Assembly: GCF_003788635.1 (NCBI RefSeq)
Contig: NZ_AYKH01000040.1
Coordinates: 62,001 to 126,000, forward strand
Length of the DNA stretch: 64,000 bases
DNA from: Salinisphaera orenii subsp. orenii MK-B5
Lineage (GTDB): Bacteria > Pseudomonadota > Gammaproteobacteria > Nevskiales > Salinisphaeraceae
Direction: 5' to 3'
Below the pieces are notes generated by a model. The model searched no databases. It was given only the letters and a program-made list of their open reading frames with translations, and was not told the DNA's origin. Position 1 is the stretch's first letter, and each line of letters starts with the position of its first letter. A program made the position numbers and the translations under genes. Shown here piece after piece: positions 1 through 7,904 of the stretch.

Positions 1-482
1 AGAAAGGCTTCCGTGCCCTTGTTGAGCGCGTCGTCGCCGCGGATGTAGGCCACGCGCTTGCCTTCCAGGTCGGCGGGCGTCTCCACATCGACGTCGCCGG
101 CGACCGCCACACCGAGCCCGAAGCTGGCGGTGGACGTCGCGATCACGCGGATCGGCTGCGGACCCCAGTCGCGGCCGGCGAACATCATCACGCCTTCGAA
201 TCCGTAGTAGCTCGCGATGCCGCAGGCGCACAGCGGGACGCGGCCCACGCGCAGCGGCGTCATGCGTGAGACATCGTTCTCGCCGGGCAGAATGCGGACC
301 GAGGTGCCATACTCGTTCTGCAGGAGGTTGCCGATGGATACCATCTGCGTGTACCCGGCCGAGCCGGTGCCGTAGGCGGTCATCGCGAGAGTGTCGGGTA
401 GCGTCACGTCTTCGGCGGCGTGAGCGTTGGTGGCGCCCACCGCGAGTGCGGAGCACGCGAGCAGGGCAGTAAGAATGCGCAT
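1..482 (-). CDS. TAXI family TRAP transporter solute-binding protein, 3' part outside window
   Basis: This encodes the N-terminal 160 residues of a periplasmic TAXI-type receptor, the substrate-capturing subunit of a sodium-driven TRAP uptake system for organic acids. The ATG at 482 follows an AGGAGA ribosome site. A signal peptide of about 22 residues ends at NAHA-A. The mature part contains MTAYGTGSAGYTQM, ILPGENDVSRMTPL and DLEGKRVAYIRG, the typical TAXI N-lobe. About four of five positions match the receptor at 61977-63134, so the two are close paralogues. The gene runs off the window at position 1, so its membrane-subunit partners cannot be seen. Confidence 0.9.
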   Translation of the reverse strand, partial: MRILTALLACSALAVGATNAHAAEDVTLPDTLAMTAYGTGSAGYTQMVSIGNLLQNEYGTSVRILPGENDVSRMTPLRVGRVPLCACGIASYYGFEGVMMFAGRDWGPQPIRVIATSTASFGLGVAVAGDVDVETPADLEGKRVAYIRGDDALNKGTEAF

Positions 483-507
483 CGCAATCTCCTCAGCGGG
501 TGTTTGT

Positions 508-540
508 ATTTTGCATAGCAAAATGAAATTTTATTTTGCT
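508..540. promoter_or_regulatory. Three-half-site operator cluster upstream of TAXI gene
   Basis: Three ATTTTGC half sites alternate in orientation at 508-514, 518-524 and 533-539. The first pair forms ATTTTGC-ATA-GCAAAAT. The second forms AGCAAAAT and ATTTTGCT around an 8-base spacer. The cluster lies between the predicted -10 and the start codon of the TAXI gene, where a bound repressor would block transcription. Which regulator binds is unknown. Confidence 0.55.
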
Positions 541-546
541 TCGACG

Positions 547-575
547 AAGTTATCGACCCCGTCGCATACTGTCAA
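547..575 (-). promoter_or_regulatory. Predicted sigma70 promoter of the TAXI gene
   Basis: Read on the minus strand, a perfect TTGACA -35 (570-575) is followed after 17 bases by TAACTT (547-552) as -10. This places transcription start near 540, about 60 bases before the ATG at 482. Confidence 0.55.
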
Positions 576-586
576 CGAAATTCACT

Positions 587-604
587 CTAAGACTTTTGTC
601 TTAG
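587..604. promoter_or_regulatory. Perfect 7-bp inverted repeat upstream of the -35
   Basis: CTAAGAC and GTCTTAG flank a TTTT spacer, about 11 bases upstream of the TTGACA of the TAXI promoter. Its position suits an activator site. A hairpin of transcript origin is the alternative, but no gene ends nearby. Confidence 0.4.
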
Positions 605-925
605 TGTCGGGCGTTTTTGGGCCCGGGGCAGCGGCGTACCGAATCTCGGTATTGTATTCAGCAACATAGAGTTGCTCGCCCGTGGTCGGGTTGCCTGGGT
701 CTGCCCTGATTGGGGCTATTCCGCCGACCGTGCGGCGATGCGCGCGTTCGCCAAGCGGAAACGTAATTTTACGATGCAATATGCAGTTTTAATAATTAAG
801 GCTATTTTGTGATTTTTAAGTAAAATTATCGTCTCGGCCTAAAGAAATTATTGGTCCCGCCGGTCTTGTACGGTCTTAACCGGCTCCCTAATCTTTCATC
901 TCCTGCAATAAAAGGGAGACGAAAA

Positions 926-1207
926 ATGAAGGCACTGATCACTGCGCTGGCCCTGCTCGCCGGCATTTATGCCGGCGCCGCACTGGCCGAGGTGAACATC
1001 AACACGGCGGGGGCCGACAAGCTCACGGAACTCACGGGCATCGGGCCCAGCAAGGCCGATGCGATCATCCGGTATCGTGAAGAAAACGGCGATTTCGAAT
1101 CGGTCGATGCGCTGGATGACGTCAACGGCATCGGGGACAAGACGATCGAGGGTCTGCGGGCCAATGCGACCGCCGGCGCTGCGGGCGCCGATGAAGAGTC
1201 CATGTAG
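926..1207 (+). CDS. ComEA-like helix-hairpin-helix protein
   Basis: This 93-residue exported protein carries a tandem helix-hairpin-helix DNA-binding module. The start at 926 was chosen because GGGAGA lies just upstream and a signal peptide (1-21, ending GAALA) follows at once. VNINTA at 23-28 and GIG motifs at 38-40 and 68-70 are the family hallmarks. ComEA proteins bind incoming DNA in the periplasm during natural transformation. Many small proteobacterial homologues are only called ComEA-like, so a competence role is inferred. Upstream DNA (about 760-860) is markedly A+T-rich, and an intrinsic terminator follows. Confidence 0.85.
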   Translation: MKALITALALLAGIYAGAALAEVNINTAGADKLTELTGIGPSKADAIIRYREENGDFESVDALDDVNGIGDKTIEGLRANATAGAAGADEESM

Positions 1208-1232
1208 CGCGTTCGACGACGATCGTCGATTC

Positions 1233-1260
1233 GAAAGGCCCGCCTCGGCGCGGGCCTTTC
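1233..1260 (+). terminator. Terminator hairpin after the ComEA-like gene
   Basis: A perfect 10-bp stem (GAAAGGCCCG with CGGGCCTTTC) encloses an 8-base loop 26 bases after the stop codon. It separates this gene from the convergent GST gene and could serve both strands. The T-run is part of the stem and short. Confidence 0.7.
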
Positions 1261-1264
1261 TATG

Positions 1265-1930
1265 TCAGGCGTAGGCGTAGGGGCCGCCGCGTTCGAGCGC
1301 GCGCTGGTAGGCGTCCCGGGCGTGGATCCGTTCCAGGAAGGTCGCAAGTCGCGGGCAGCGCTCGGCCAGGCCACGCCGGCTTGCCGCGGCTTCCAGCGGA
1401 AAGCTCATCATGATGTCGGCCGCGGTGAAGTCGTCGCCGACGAACCAGTCGTGCTGGCGTAGCTCGTTCTCCATGTAGTCCAGATGCAGATCCAGCTGCG
1501 GTCGGATGAACTGCTTCTTCACGTTGGCGGAGATGGCCCGCGCGATCGGTCTGATCACCAACGGCGCCTTGCGCTCGACGGTATCGAAGACCAGGTGCAG
1601 CAGTAACGGCGGCATCGCCGAGCCCTCGGCGTAATGCAGCCAGTAGTCGTAGGCCAGCCGCTCCGGCGTGCCGGGTTCGGGGGCGAGCCGACCGTTGCCA
1701 TGGTGGGTCACGAGATAGTCGACGATGTGTCCGGTCTCCGCGACGGTGTGGCTGTCGTCGGTGATCACCGGCGACTTGCCCAGCGGATGCACCCGCCTCA
1801 GGCTGTCGGGCGCGAGCATCGTCTTCGGATCGCGCGCATAGCGCGTGATCTCGTAGTCGAGCCCGAGTTCTTCGAGCAGCCAGAGTACGCGCTGCGAGCG
1901 CGAGTCTTCGAGGTGGTGGACTGTGATCAT
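1265..1930 (-). CDS. Glutathione S-transferase family protein
   Basis: The 221-residue protein has a thioredoxin-fold N-terminal domain (about 1-80, with SRSQRVLWLLEELGLDYE and KSPVI) and an all-helical C-terminal domain carrying WFVGDDFTAADIMMSFPLE. This is the layout of cytosolic GSTs that conjugate or exchange thiols on electrophiles. It resembles the GTT1-like bacterial branch. The ATG at 1930 begins exactly at the MITVHHLEDS start typical of that group. A much longer open frame upstream on this strand has no recognisable content. Substrate is unknown. Confidence 0.9.
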   Translation of the reverse strand: MITVHHLEDSRSQRVLWLLEELGLDYEITRYARDPKTMLAPDSLRRVHPLGKSPVITDDSHTVAETGHIVDYLVTHHGNGRLAPEPGTPERLAYDYWLHYAEGSAMPPLLLHLVFDTVERKAPLVIRPIARAISANVKKQFIRPQLDLHLDYMENELRQHDWFVGDDFTAADIMMSFPLEAAASRRGLAERCPRLATFLERIHARDAYQRALERGGPYAYA

Positions 1931-2001
1931 CGTCGCCTCTCGGTCCGATCCCGTGAAGCGCTCAAGATACGCGCGTTGGCACCGCTTTTCAGACCGGCGT
2001 C

Positions 2002-2322
2002 TCAGCCGCTGGCGCGCCGGCCGCCGCCGGGGCCCGGCGCGGTCGGTGGCGACCACATGTTGCGGATCGCCTGCCGGCCGCGGGTCGGGAAACTGTCGGA
2101 AAAACGCAGCCGCATATGGCGGCCGCGCCCGCGGCAGGCGATCTCGCCCCGGTCGATGCCGTGCAGGCCGGCGATGTCGCGCACGGCCGCCAGAAACGAG
2201 GCCGGCGGCCGGCCGACGAGCACGTGCACGCCGTCGGCGTCGATGCGCAGTTTGTAGAGCACGCGAAAACGGCCGAGCACGGGGTCTCTTCTGAACAGGA
2301 TTCCGTGGCACAGTCTCGCCAT
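2002..2322 (-). CDS. DUF3634 family small protein
   Basis: This 106-residue protein matches my recollection of DUF3634, a gammaproteobacterial family of unknown function: a strand-rich start (LYKLRIDADGVHVLVG), then RPPASFLAAVRDIAGLHGID, a basic turn, and RQAIRNMW near the end. The ATG at 2322 overlaps the ATG of the divergent hslR gene within one CATG (2320-2323). No clear ribosome site precedes it, so an internal GTG start is possible. The last 15 residues are Gly/Arg-rich. Confidence 0.65.
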   Translation of the reverse strand: MARLCHGILFRRDPVLGRFRVLYKLRIDADGVHVLVGRPPASFLAAVRDIAGLHGIDRGEIACRGRGRHMRLRFSDSFPTRGRQAIRNMWSPPTAPGPGGGRRASG

Positions 2323-2734
2323 GAGCGAGACCGATCGCAAGCAGGATGAAGCGGCTGCGCCCGTGCGCGTGGATAAGTGGCTCTGGGCTGCGCGGTTTTT
2401 CAAGACCCGGTCCCTGGCCGCGAAGGCGGTCAAGGGCGGCAAGGTGCGCATCAACGAGCACCGGGCGAAGGCGAGCACGACCGTGCGCGCCGGTGATCGT
2501 GTCGATGTCACCAAGGGCGAGACGGCGTTCGAGGTGGAGGTGACCGGCCTGTCCGACCAGCGCGGACCGGCGTCGGTGGCCGAAACACTCTACGCCGAGA
2601 GCGAAGCCAGCCGGAAGCGGCGCGAAGCGCAGTCGGCCGAGCGCCGGGCGGCGCGGCTGTCGATGCCGCGACCGACGGCGCGTCCGGACAAGAAGCAGCG
2701 TCGACAGCTGCGCCGCTTCAAGCAGGGCGAGTAG
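2321..2734 (+). CDS. hslR: Ribosome-associated heat shock protein Hsp15
   Basis: The 137-residue protein has an S4 RNA-binding domain at about 15-62 (VRVDKWLWAARFFKTRS, then GGKVRINEHRAK) and a long basic tail ending KKQRRQLRRFKQGE. Hsp15 binds free 50S subunits carrying nascent chains after heat shock and helps recycle them. Length and domain order fit E. coli HslR. The start is the ATG of a CATG shared with the divergent DUF3634 gene. Only a poor Shine-Dalgarno sequence is visible, so either start codon could be slightly misplaced. Confidence 0.9.
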   Translation: MSETDRKQDEAAAPVRVDKWLWAARFFKTRSLAAKAVKGGKVRINEHRAKASTTVRAGDRVDVTKGETAFEVEVTGLSDQRGPASVAETLYAESEASRKRREAQSAERRAARLSMPRPTARPDKKQRRQLRRFKQGE

Positions 2735-2740
2735 CGACGG

Positions 2741-3262
2741 TCAGCGGCAGCTCGCCGGCAGATAGCGTTCGGGCACACCCTCGCTCGACGGCGCGCTGCA
2801 GGTCCAGCGGATGCCGCCGGCATTGAGGCGGGCCTCGAGAAACACCAGACGGTCGTCGATCGCGCCGCCGCGGTAGCGGATCTTGATCGCCGGGGCGTCC
2901 GCGTTGCTGTAGAACCAGATGCGCCGGGTGTACTCGCCCTCGGCCGCGCCGTACTGCGAGCTGGCATCGATGCCCAGCATGCCGAGCACGGTCAGCCAGT
3001 TGCTCGAATCCGGCAGGCGTCCGTGCGCGCTGTAGTATTCGGCCACGGCGTACTTGACCGGCTGGGCCAGTCCGAGCCCTTCGGAGATGCGGGCGCGGGT
3101 GACGTAGTTGCGATAGCCGGGGATCGCGAGTGCGGCCAGCATGCCCACGACCGCGAGCACGATCATCAGTTCGATCAGTGTGAAGCCGCGGCTGGGATGC
3201 GACCCGCAGCGCGCGGGAGCGACGGCGTCATGGGCGCGCCTTGATTGCACGGTTACAGTCAT
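2741..3262 (-). CDS. Type IV major pilin-like protein
   Basis: The 173-residue prepilin has a class III leader. The peptidase site is G26/F27, followed by [20 protein letters not shown] with the conserved Glu at mature position 5. The hydrophobic helix runs to about residue 50. Cys155 and Cys172 bracket a C-terminal disulphide loop, as in PilA pilins. The 26-residue leader is long for type IVa pilins, so a later start is possible, though AGAGAG precedes this ATG. No assembly genes are adjacent. It could be a major pilin or a minor pilin of a T4P or DNA-uptake system. Confidence 0.85.
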   Translation of the reverse strand: MTVTVQSRRAHDAVAPARCGSHPSRGFTLIELMIVLAVVGMLAALAIPGYRNYVTRARISEGLGLAQPVKYAVAEYYSAHGRLPDSSNWLTVLGMLGIDASSQYGAAEGEYTRRIWFYSNADAPAIKIRYRGGAIDDRLVFLEARLNAGGIRWTCSAPSSEGVPERYLPASCR

Positions 3263-3429
3263 CCGTGTCGTTGTTTTTCTCTCTTTCTGCGGTGTATGGT
3301 CGCCGCTGTCAAGCGCGGCACGCGAGGTGCGGGGCACGGCTGTCGGGACCTCGGTTATGGTGTGCGCGATGCGAGCCCGGCCGGGGCCGAAGGCCGCCGC
3401 GGTGGCGCGCCACAACTGCAGGAGTGTTC

Positions 3430-3909
3430 ATGACCGACCGCATCCGTCATCGGCTTCGTCTGGGTGTCGCCGCCGCGCTGGTGATCACCGTCATCGGCAC
3501 CACGGCCTGCGGCACGGTGCTCTACCCCGAGCGTCGCGGCCAGGCCGCGGGCCGCATCGATCCGGCCGTTGCGGTCCTCGACGGTATCGGCCTGCTCTTC
3601 TTCGTCGTGCCGGGCGTGATCGCCTTCGCCGTCGACTTCGCCACCGGCACGATCTATCTGCCGGGTACGGCCTCCAACACCACGCTCGACATGGACGATG
3701 CCGACGTGGTCCGGCTCGATCCGGACACGGTCGATGTCAAAGCGATCGAACGGCGCCTGGCGCAGGCAACCGGTCGCGACATCGATCTCGCCGATCCGGC
3801 GCTGCAGGCCCGCCGGCCGGACGCCACCGAGTGGCGGCCGCTGGCTGCGCTCGTGAGTGCGCCCGAGTACGCGGCGCTGACCGGCCGGCGAATGCAGGCC
3901 GCGCGCTGA
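3430..3909 (+). CDS. Putative small lipoprotein, family not named
   Basis: The 159-residue product starts at an ATG behind CAGGAG. The N terminus is basic, then hydrophobic, and reaches a candidate lipidation cysteine at C27 (GTTAC-G). The lipobox is imperfect, with Thr at -3. A second hydrophobic stretch at about 50-72 contains VVPGVIAFAVDFATGTIYLP, which recalls lipoproteins distantly like YceK/YidQ. The C-terminal half is charged and soluble-looking. I do not know its function. Neighbours on both sides are transcribed from the other strand. Confidence 0.7.
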   Translation: MTDRIRHRLRLGVAAALVITVIGTTACGTVLYPERRGQAAGRIDPAVAVLDGIGLLFFVVPGVIAFAVDFATGTIYLPGTASNTTLDMDDADVVRLDPDTVDVKAIERRLAQATGRDIDLADPALQARRPDATEWRPLAALVSAPEYAALTGRRMQAAR

Positions 3910-3919
3910 ACGCGGGGTT

Positions 3920-5209
3920 TCAGCCGCTCGCGAGCGCGGGATAGGCGATCAATACATAGAGTGCGACGCCGCCGGCCACGGCCACGCAGGCCGCACTCGC
4001 GGCGACCAGCAGACCGAGCCGCCGGCCGCCGAGCGCGAAGGCGAGCAGACTCTTGAACAGCACGCTGCTGATCGCGGCGATCACCAGCGCCCGAACCGCG
4101 GTATCCAGCGGCAAGCCGCCCTGGCCGAGCTGTGCGACCGACAGTGTGACCGCGGTCAGGTCCCCCATCGCCGCGATCGTGGCGATGGCGTAGATTCCGG
4201 CGTCGCCGATCAGGCGGTGGCCGGCGGCGCTGGCCAGCGTGATCACGATCAGCAGCACCGCGAAACGTGCCGTATCTTTGAGCCGGAACGGCGTACCCAG
4301 CTTGCGCGGGGCGCGTAGCCGGGATGTGTCGAGCCGCAGGCGCAGCAGCAGCGCCGCGGTCAGCCCCACCGCCATCATCGCGACCAGCGGGCCGGCGGCA
4401 TGACGCGCCAGCGCGGGACTGGCCACGGCCGCCACCGCGATCATGCGGGGCATGCCCATGGCCTGGGCGAGAATGATGCCCACCGCCAGCAGCGGGTCGA
4501 GGCCGCGCGTACGTCGCGACAGGCGCGCGAAATGCAGAGTCAGCGCGGTCGAGGAGGCGAGCCCGCCGAACACGCCGGTGGCCAGTATGCCCCGCGCCTG
4601 GCCCAGCAGCCGCACGGCAAAGTGCCCCGCGAAGGAAATGGCGGCGACGATCACCACCAGCTGCCAGATTCGAAGCGGATTGAGCGTGTCCCACGGCCCC
4701 ATCCCGCGGTCGGGCAGCAGCGGCAGCACCAGTACCGACATCATCAACAGCTTGAGCGCGGCCAGCAATTCCTCGCGGTCGAGGCGCGCCAGCCAGCGAT
4801 GCAGCTCCGGCTTGAGGCCGAGGAGGGTGGCCGTGACCACGGCGCCGGCCGCCGCGACGGCCGGGGCGCCGGATGTGGCCAGCGCGGCCAGACCGTAGGT
4901 CGTGAACGCGGCCATCTCGCTGGTGATTCCGTACTCGCCGCGATCCTGGGAGGACATCACGTGGGCGGCGATCAGCATCGCCGCGATCGCGATCAAGCCC
5001 AACCCCAGCACGAGCGGGCCCATGCGCTCGGCGAGCAGGCCGGTCACGCCGCCCGCCATGCCGATGATCGCGAACGTGCGCAGGCCGGCGACCCGCTGCC
5101 CGGCATCGGCCTCGCGCTGCTGCCAGCCGCGCTCGAGGCCCACCATCAGGCCGATCGCGAGCGCGACGCCCAGATTGCGAAAGATCAGCAGCGTGGTGTC
5201 GGCGTTCAT
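3920..5209 (-). CDS. MgtC/SapB-DUF4010 membrane protein
   Basis: The 429-residue integral membrane protein has an MgtC-like N-terminal part (about 10-150, with GLMVGLERGWQQRE and GLRTFAIIGMAGG) followed by a DUF4010 domain (about 180-395). Some twelve hydrophobic helices are visible. Proteins of this fused type are common in proteobacteria. A role in Mg2+ homeostasis or envelope stress is extrapolated from MgtC and not shown for the fusion. The ATG at 5209 is preceded by GGGGAC. The crotonase gene diverges from it. Confidence 0.85.
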   Translation of the reverse strand: MNADTTLLIFRNLGVALAIGLMVGLERGWQQREADAGQRVAGLRTFAIIGMAGGVTGLLAERMGPLVLGLGLIAIAAMLIAAHVMSSQDRGEYGITSEMAAFTTYGLAALATSGAPAVAAAGAVVTATLLGLKPELHRWLARLDREELLAALKLLMMSVLVLPLLPDRGMGPWDTLNPLRIWQLVVIVAAISFAGHFAVRLLGQARGILATGVFGGLASSTALTLHFARLSRRTRGLDPLLAVGIILAQAMGMPRMIAVAAVASPALARHAAGPLVAMMAVGLTAALLLRLRLDTSRLRAPRKLGTPFRLKDTARFAVLLIVITLASAAGHRLIGDAGIYAIATIAAMGDLTAVTLSVAQLGQGGLPLDTAVRALVIAAISSVLFKSLLAFALGGRRLGLLVAASAACVAVAGGVALYVLIAYPALASG

Positions 5210-5321
5210 GGTGTCCCCGTGGCGCGCCCCGTCGATCCATTGTATGACGCACGAGCGCGGCCGCTGGCGGGCGCGGGCGCGAACAGGCAAAGTGGCCGGC
5301 CGGACCGCCGTCGAGCCTGCC

Positions 5322-6131
5322 ATGTCCTCATCCGAAACGGTGCGTGTGCGCGTCGAGGCTGGTCGTGCCGAGGTGCGGCTGAATCGCCCCGAAAAGCACA
5401 ACGGCATGAACCTCGCGATGCTCGCGGCCGTGACCGACTGCGCCGCGCGTCTGCGCCGCGATCGCGGCCTGCGCTCGGTGGTCATCGCCGGCAACGGCCC
5501 GTCCTTCTGCGCCGGTCTGGACTTCGCTTCGGTCATGGCCCGGCCGCTGATCGCCGTGCCCGCGCTGGCCCGGCTGTGGCTGCCCCGGATCAATCGGCTC
5601 CAGCGCTGGAGCCTGGGCTGGCGCGACATCGGCGCGCCGGTGATCGCGGCCATTCGCGGCCACTGTCTCGGGGCCGGTCTTCAGCTCGCACTCGGCGCGG
5701 ACGTGCGCGTGGCCCGAGCCGACGCGCGGCTGTCGATCATGGAGACGCGCTGGGGGCTGGTCCCCGACATGGGCGGCGCGGTGCTGCTGCGTGAATTGGT
5801 GGGAATCGACACCGCCAAGGAATTGACGCTGTCCGCCCGGATCGTCGACGGCCGCGAGGCGCAGCGGCTCGGTCTGGTCACGCATCTGGCCGACGAGCCG
5901 GAAGCCCGGGCTCATGAACTGGCCGAACGGATGAGCCGGCATTCGCCCGATGCCGTGGCGGCGGGCAAGTTCCTGCTCCAGGACGCCTGGCAGGCCGGCA
6001 CGGCCCGCGCCGCGGCGGCCGAGCGGTGGTGGCAGCGGCGGCTGATCGGCCGCATCAACCAGCGCATCAGCATGCGTCGCAAGGATGCATCCGACGGATC
6101 GCCGTTCCGTAGAAGACGGATCCGGCGATGA
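5322..6131 (+). CDS. Crotonase (enoyl-CoA hydratase/isomerase) family protein
   Basis: The 269-residue protein has the crotonase fold with both oxyanion-hole segments, GNGPSFCAGLDF and GHCLGAGLQLALGADVRV. WGLVPDMGGAVLL matches the active-site region. Crotonases hydrate or isomerise acyl-CoA thioesters. The start at 5322 gives the usual MSSSETVRVRVEAGRAEV opening, and upstream in-frame codons read through non-family sequence. The C-terminal 25 residues are unusually basic. The exchanger gene starts 29 bases downstream, but no functional link is evident. Confidence 0.85.
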   Translation: MSSSETVRVRVEAGRAEVRLNRPEKHNGMNLAMLAAVTDCAARLRRDRGLRSVVIAGNGPSFCAGLDFASVMARPLIAVPALARLWLPRINRLQRWSLGWRDIGAPVIAAIRGHCLGAGLQLALGADVRVARADARLSIMETRWGLVPDMGGAVLLRELVGIDTAKELTLSARIVDGREAQRLGLVTHLADEPEARAHELAERMSRHSPDAVAAGKFLLQDAWQAGTARAAAAERWWQRRLIGRINQRISMRRKDASDGSPFRRRRIRR

Positions 6132-6159
6132 CCCACACCACTTCTGGAAAGCGACACAC

Positions 6160-7191
6160 GTGATTGGAATCGAATCCCTGGGCCTGGCGGCCGTATCGGC
6201 GGCCTTCGTCGTCTGTGCCCTCGTCATCGCGGTCGTGGGCACACGGCTGACCAACGTGGCGGACGAGCTCGCCGACCGGACGGGGCTGGGCGAGGCCGTG
6301 ACCGGTGCGGTGCTGCTAGGCGCGGCGACGTCGTTGTCGGGCATCGTGCTGTCGATCACCGCGGCCGCCGGCGACCAGCCCGAGCTGGCGATGAGCAACG
6401 CGCTCGGCGGCATCGCCGCGCAGACGGTGTTTCTGGCCATGGCCGATGTGGTCTACCGGCGGGCGAATCTCGAACACGCCGCCGCCTCGATCGCCAATCT
6501 GGCGCAGGCGGCACTCCTGCTCGGCCTGCTGTCGCTACTGCTGATCGGCGCCTACAGCCCGGATGTCCACTGGTTCGGCGTGCATCCGATCACGCCGATC
6601 CTGTTCGTGGCCTACGTCTTCGGGCTGCAGCTCGTACGCAACGCGGAGGCCGCGCCGATGTGGACGCCGCGGCGCACGCATGAAACGCGCACCGACAGCC
6701 CGGAGGAGAACAACAAGGCGATGTCGCTGGTGCGCCTGTGGGGCGGTTTCTTCGTGCTGGCGGCGATCCTGGGCTTGACCGGCTACGTGCTGGAAGGCGT
6801 GGCGTCGCGCCTGGGCAATGCGACAGGCATGAGCGATACCGCGGTCGGTGTGGTGCTCACGGCGATCTCGACTTCGCTGCCGGAGCTGGTCACCTCGATC
6901 GCGGCGGTTCGCCGCGGCGCGCTGCAGCTGGCCGTCGGCGGCATCATCGGCGGCAATGCCTTCGACTGTCTGTTCGCCGCCAGCTCCGACATCGCCTATC
7001 GCGACGGCTCGATCTACCACGCGGTCTCCGGCGACACCCTGCTGTGGGTGGCGTTGTCGGTGGCGATGACGGCGGTGCTGCTGCTGGGCCTCATTCGGCG
7101 CCAGAAGCAGGGTATCGGCAACATCGGCTTCGAGAGCGCCACGCTGTTCGGGCTCTACGGTGCGGGGATCCTCATGGTCATTCGCGGCTAG
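6160..7191 (+). CDS. Sodium/calcium exchanger (CaCA) family membrane protein
   Basis: The 343-residue, roughly ten-helix protein carries the two alpha-repeats of cation/Ca2+ exchangers: GEAVTGAVLLGAATSLSGIV in the first half and TAVGVVLTAISTSLPELVTS with GGIIGGNAFDCLF in the second. A hydrophilic loop (about 180-215) separates them. Such antiporters extrude Ca2+ or other cations in exchange for Na+ or H+. The GTG at 6160, nine bases after GGAAAG, is preferred. An in-frame ATG at 6085 would overlap the preceding gene. Ion specificity cannot be read from the sequence. Confidence 0.85.
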   Translation: MIGIESLGLAAVSAAFVVCALVIAVVGTRLTNVADELADRTGLGEAVTGAVLLGAATSLSGIVLSITAAAGDQPELAMSNALGGIAAQTVFLAMADVVYRRANLEHAAASIANLAQAALLLGLLSLLLIGAYSPDVHWFGVHPITPILFVAYVFGLQLVRNAEAAPMWTPRRTHETRTDSPEENNKAMSLVRLWGGFFVLAAILGLTGYVLEGVASRLGNATGMSDTAVGVVLTAISTSLPELVTSIAAVRRGALQLAVGGIIGGNAFDCLFAASSDIAYRDGSIYHAVSGDTLLWVALSVAMTAVLLLGLIRRQKQGIGNIGFESATLFGLYGAGILMVIRG

Positions 7192-7194
7192 GCT

Positions 7195-7755
7195 TCAACC
7201 CGAGTCGGTGAACACCGGCAGATGACCGAGGGCGATCACGTCCTGCCAGTTGCCGCGCTCGCCCTCGGTCAGGATCGCCGCCTCGGCTGCGATCCGGGCG
7301 TCGGCGCGCTGCACGATCGCGCGCATGGCTTCGAGCGTGGAGCCGGAGCTGATGACGTCGTCCACCAGAACGACCCGCGCCCCGGTGACCCGCGCGCGAT
7401 CCTTGCCGTCCAGAAACAGCGTCTGCGTCGTGCCTGTGGTGATCGACCGGGTCTCGGCCTGGAGCGCGTCGCCCATGTACGGCTTGTAGTTCTTGCGCAG
7501 CACCACGTAGGGCATGCCGGTCGCCACGGAGAGTGCATGGATCAGCGGGATCGACTTGGCCTCGGCGGTCACGAGCACGTCGTAGTCGATCGCCGCGAGC
7601 CGCTCGGACAGCGCATCGGCGGCGGCCGTGATCAGCGACGTATCGCCGAGGACGTTGAGCACCGCGATGCGGGTGCCGGGGGCGACCTCGAACAGCGGCA
7701 GGTCGCGGGTCAGGCCGGCGATGTCGATGCGATGGGCGTGCGGGGTGGGGCTCAT
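7195..7755 (-). CDS. Purine-type phosphoribosyltransferase family protein
   Basis: The 186-residue protein has the type I PRTase PRPP loop RVVLVDDVISSGST at about 127-140 and a conserved TAEAKSIPLIHALS segment at about 63-76, as in adenine/xanthine PRTases. It probably converts a purine base plus PRPP to the nucleotide, although the residues that choose the base are not diagnostic. An in-frame ATG at 7794 would add 13 residues. Neither start has a strong ribosome site. Only three bases separate its end from the exchanger's stop codon, so the two genes are convergent. Confidence 0.8.
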   Translation of the reverse strand: MSPTPHAHRIDIAGLTRDLPLFEVAPGTRIAVLNVLGDTSLITAAADALSERLAAIDYDVLVTAEAKSIPLIHALSVATGMPYVVLRKNYKPYMGDALQAETRSITTGTTQTLFLDGKDRARVTGARVVLVDDVISSGSTLEAMRAIVQRADARIAAEAAILTEGERGNWQDVIALGHLPVFTDSG

Positions 7756-7904
7756 GATGGCGTGGGATGGCGGGCGAGGCGCGTCATTGTGCATGAGCCC
7801 GCGGCGACCCGCGAAGGACGAACGCGGCGTATACGAATGATAGATTAACCGTGCGCCGGGTCGTGCCCGGCGCACCGTCGTTGTTCCGTCGTCCAGGAGA
7901 TTGC

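Noticed and set aside
1265-2461. Extended 398-codon version of the GST gene
   Set aside because: The GST fold starts exactly at the ATG at 1930. The upstream part overlaps the DUF3634 and hslR genes and has no family resemblance.
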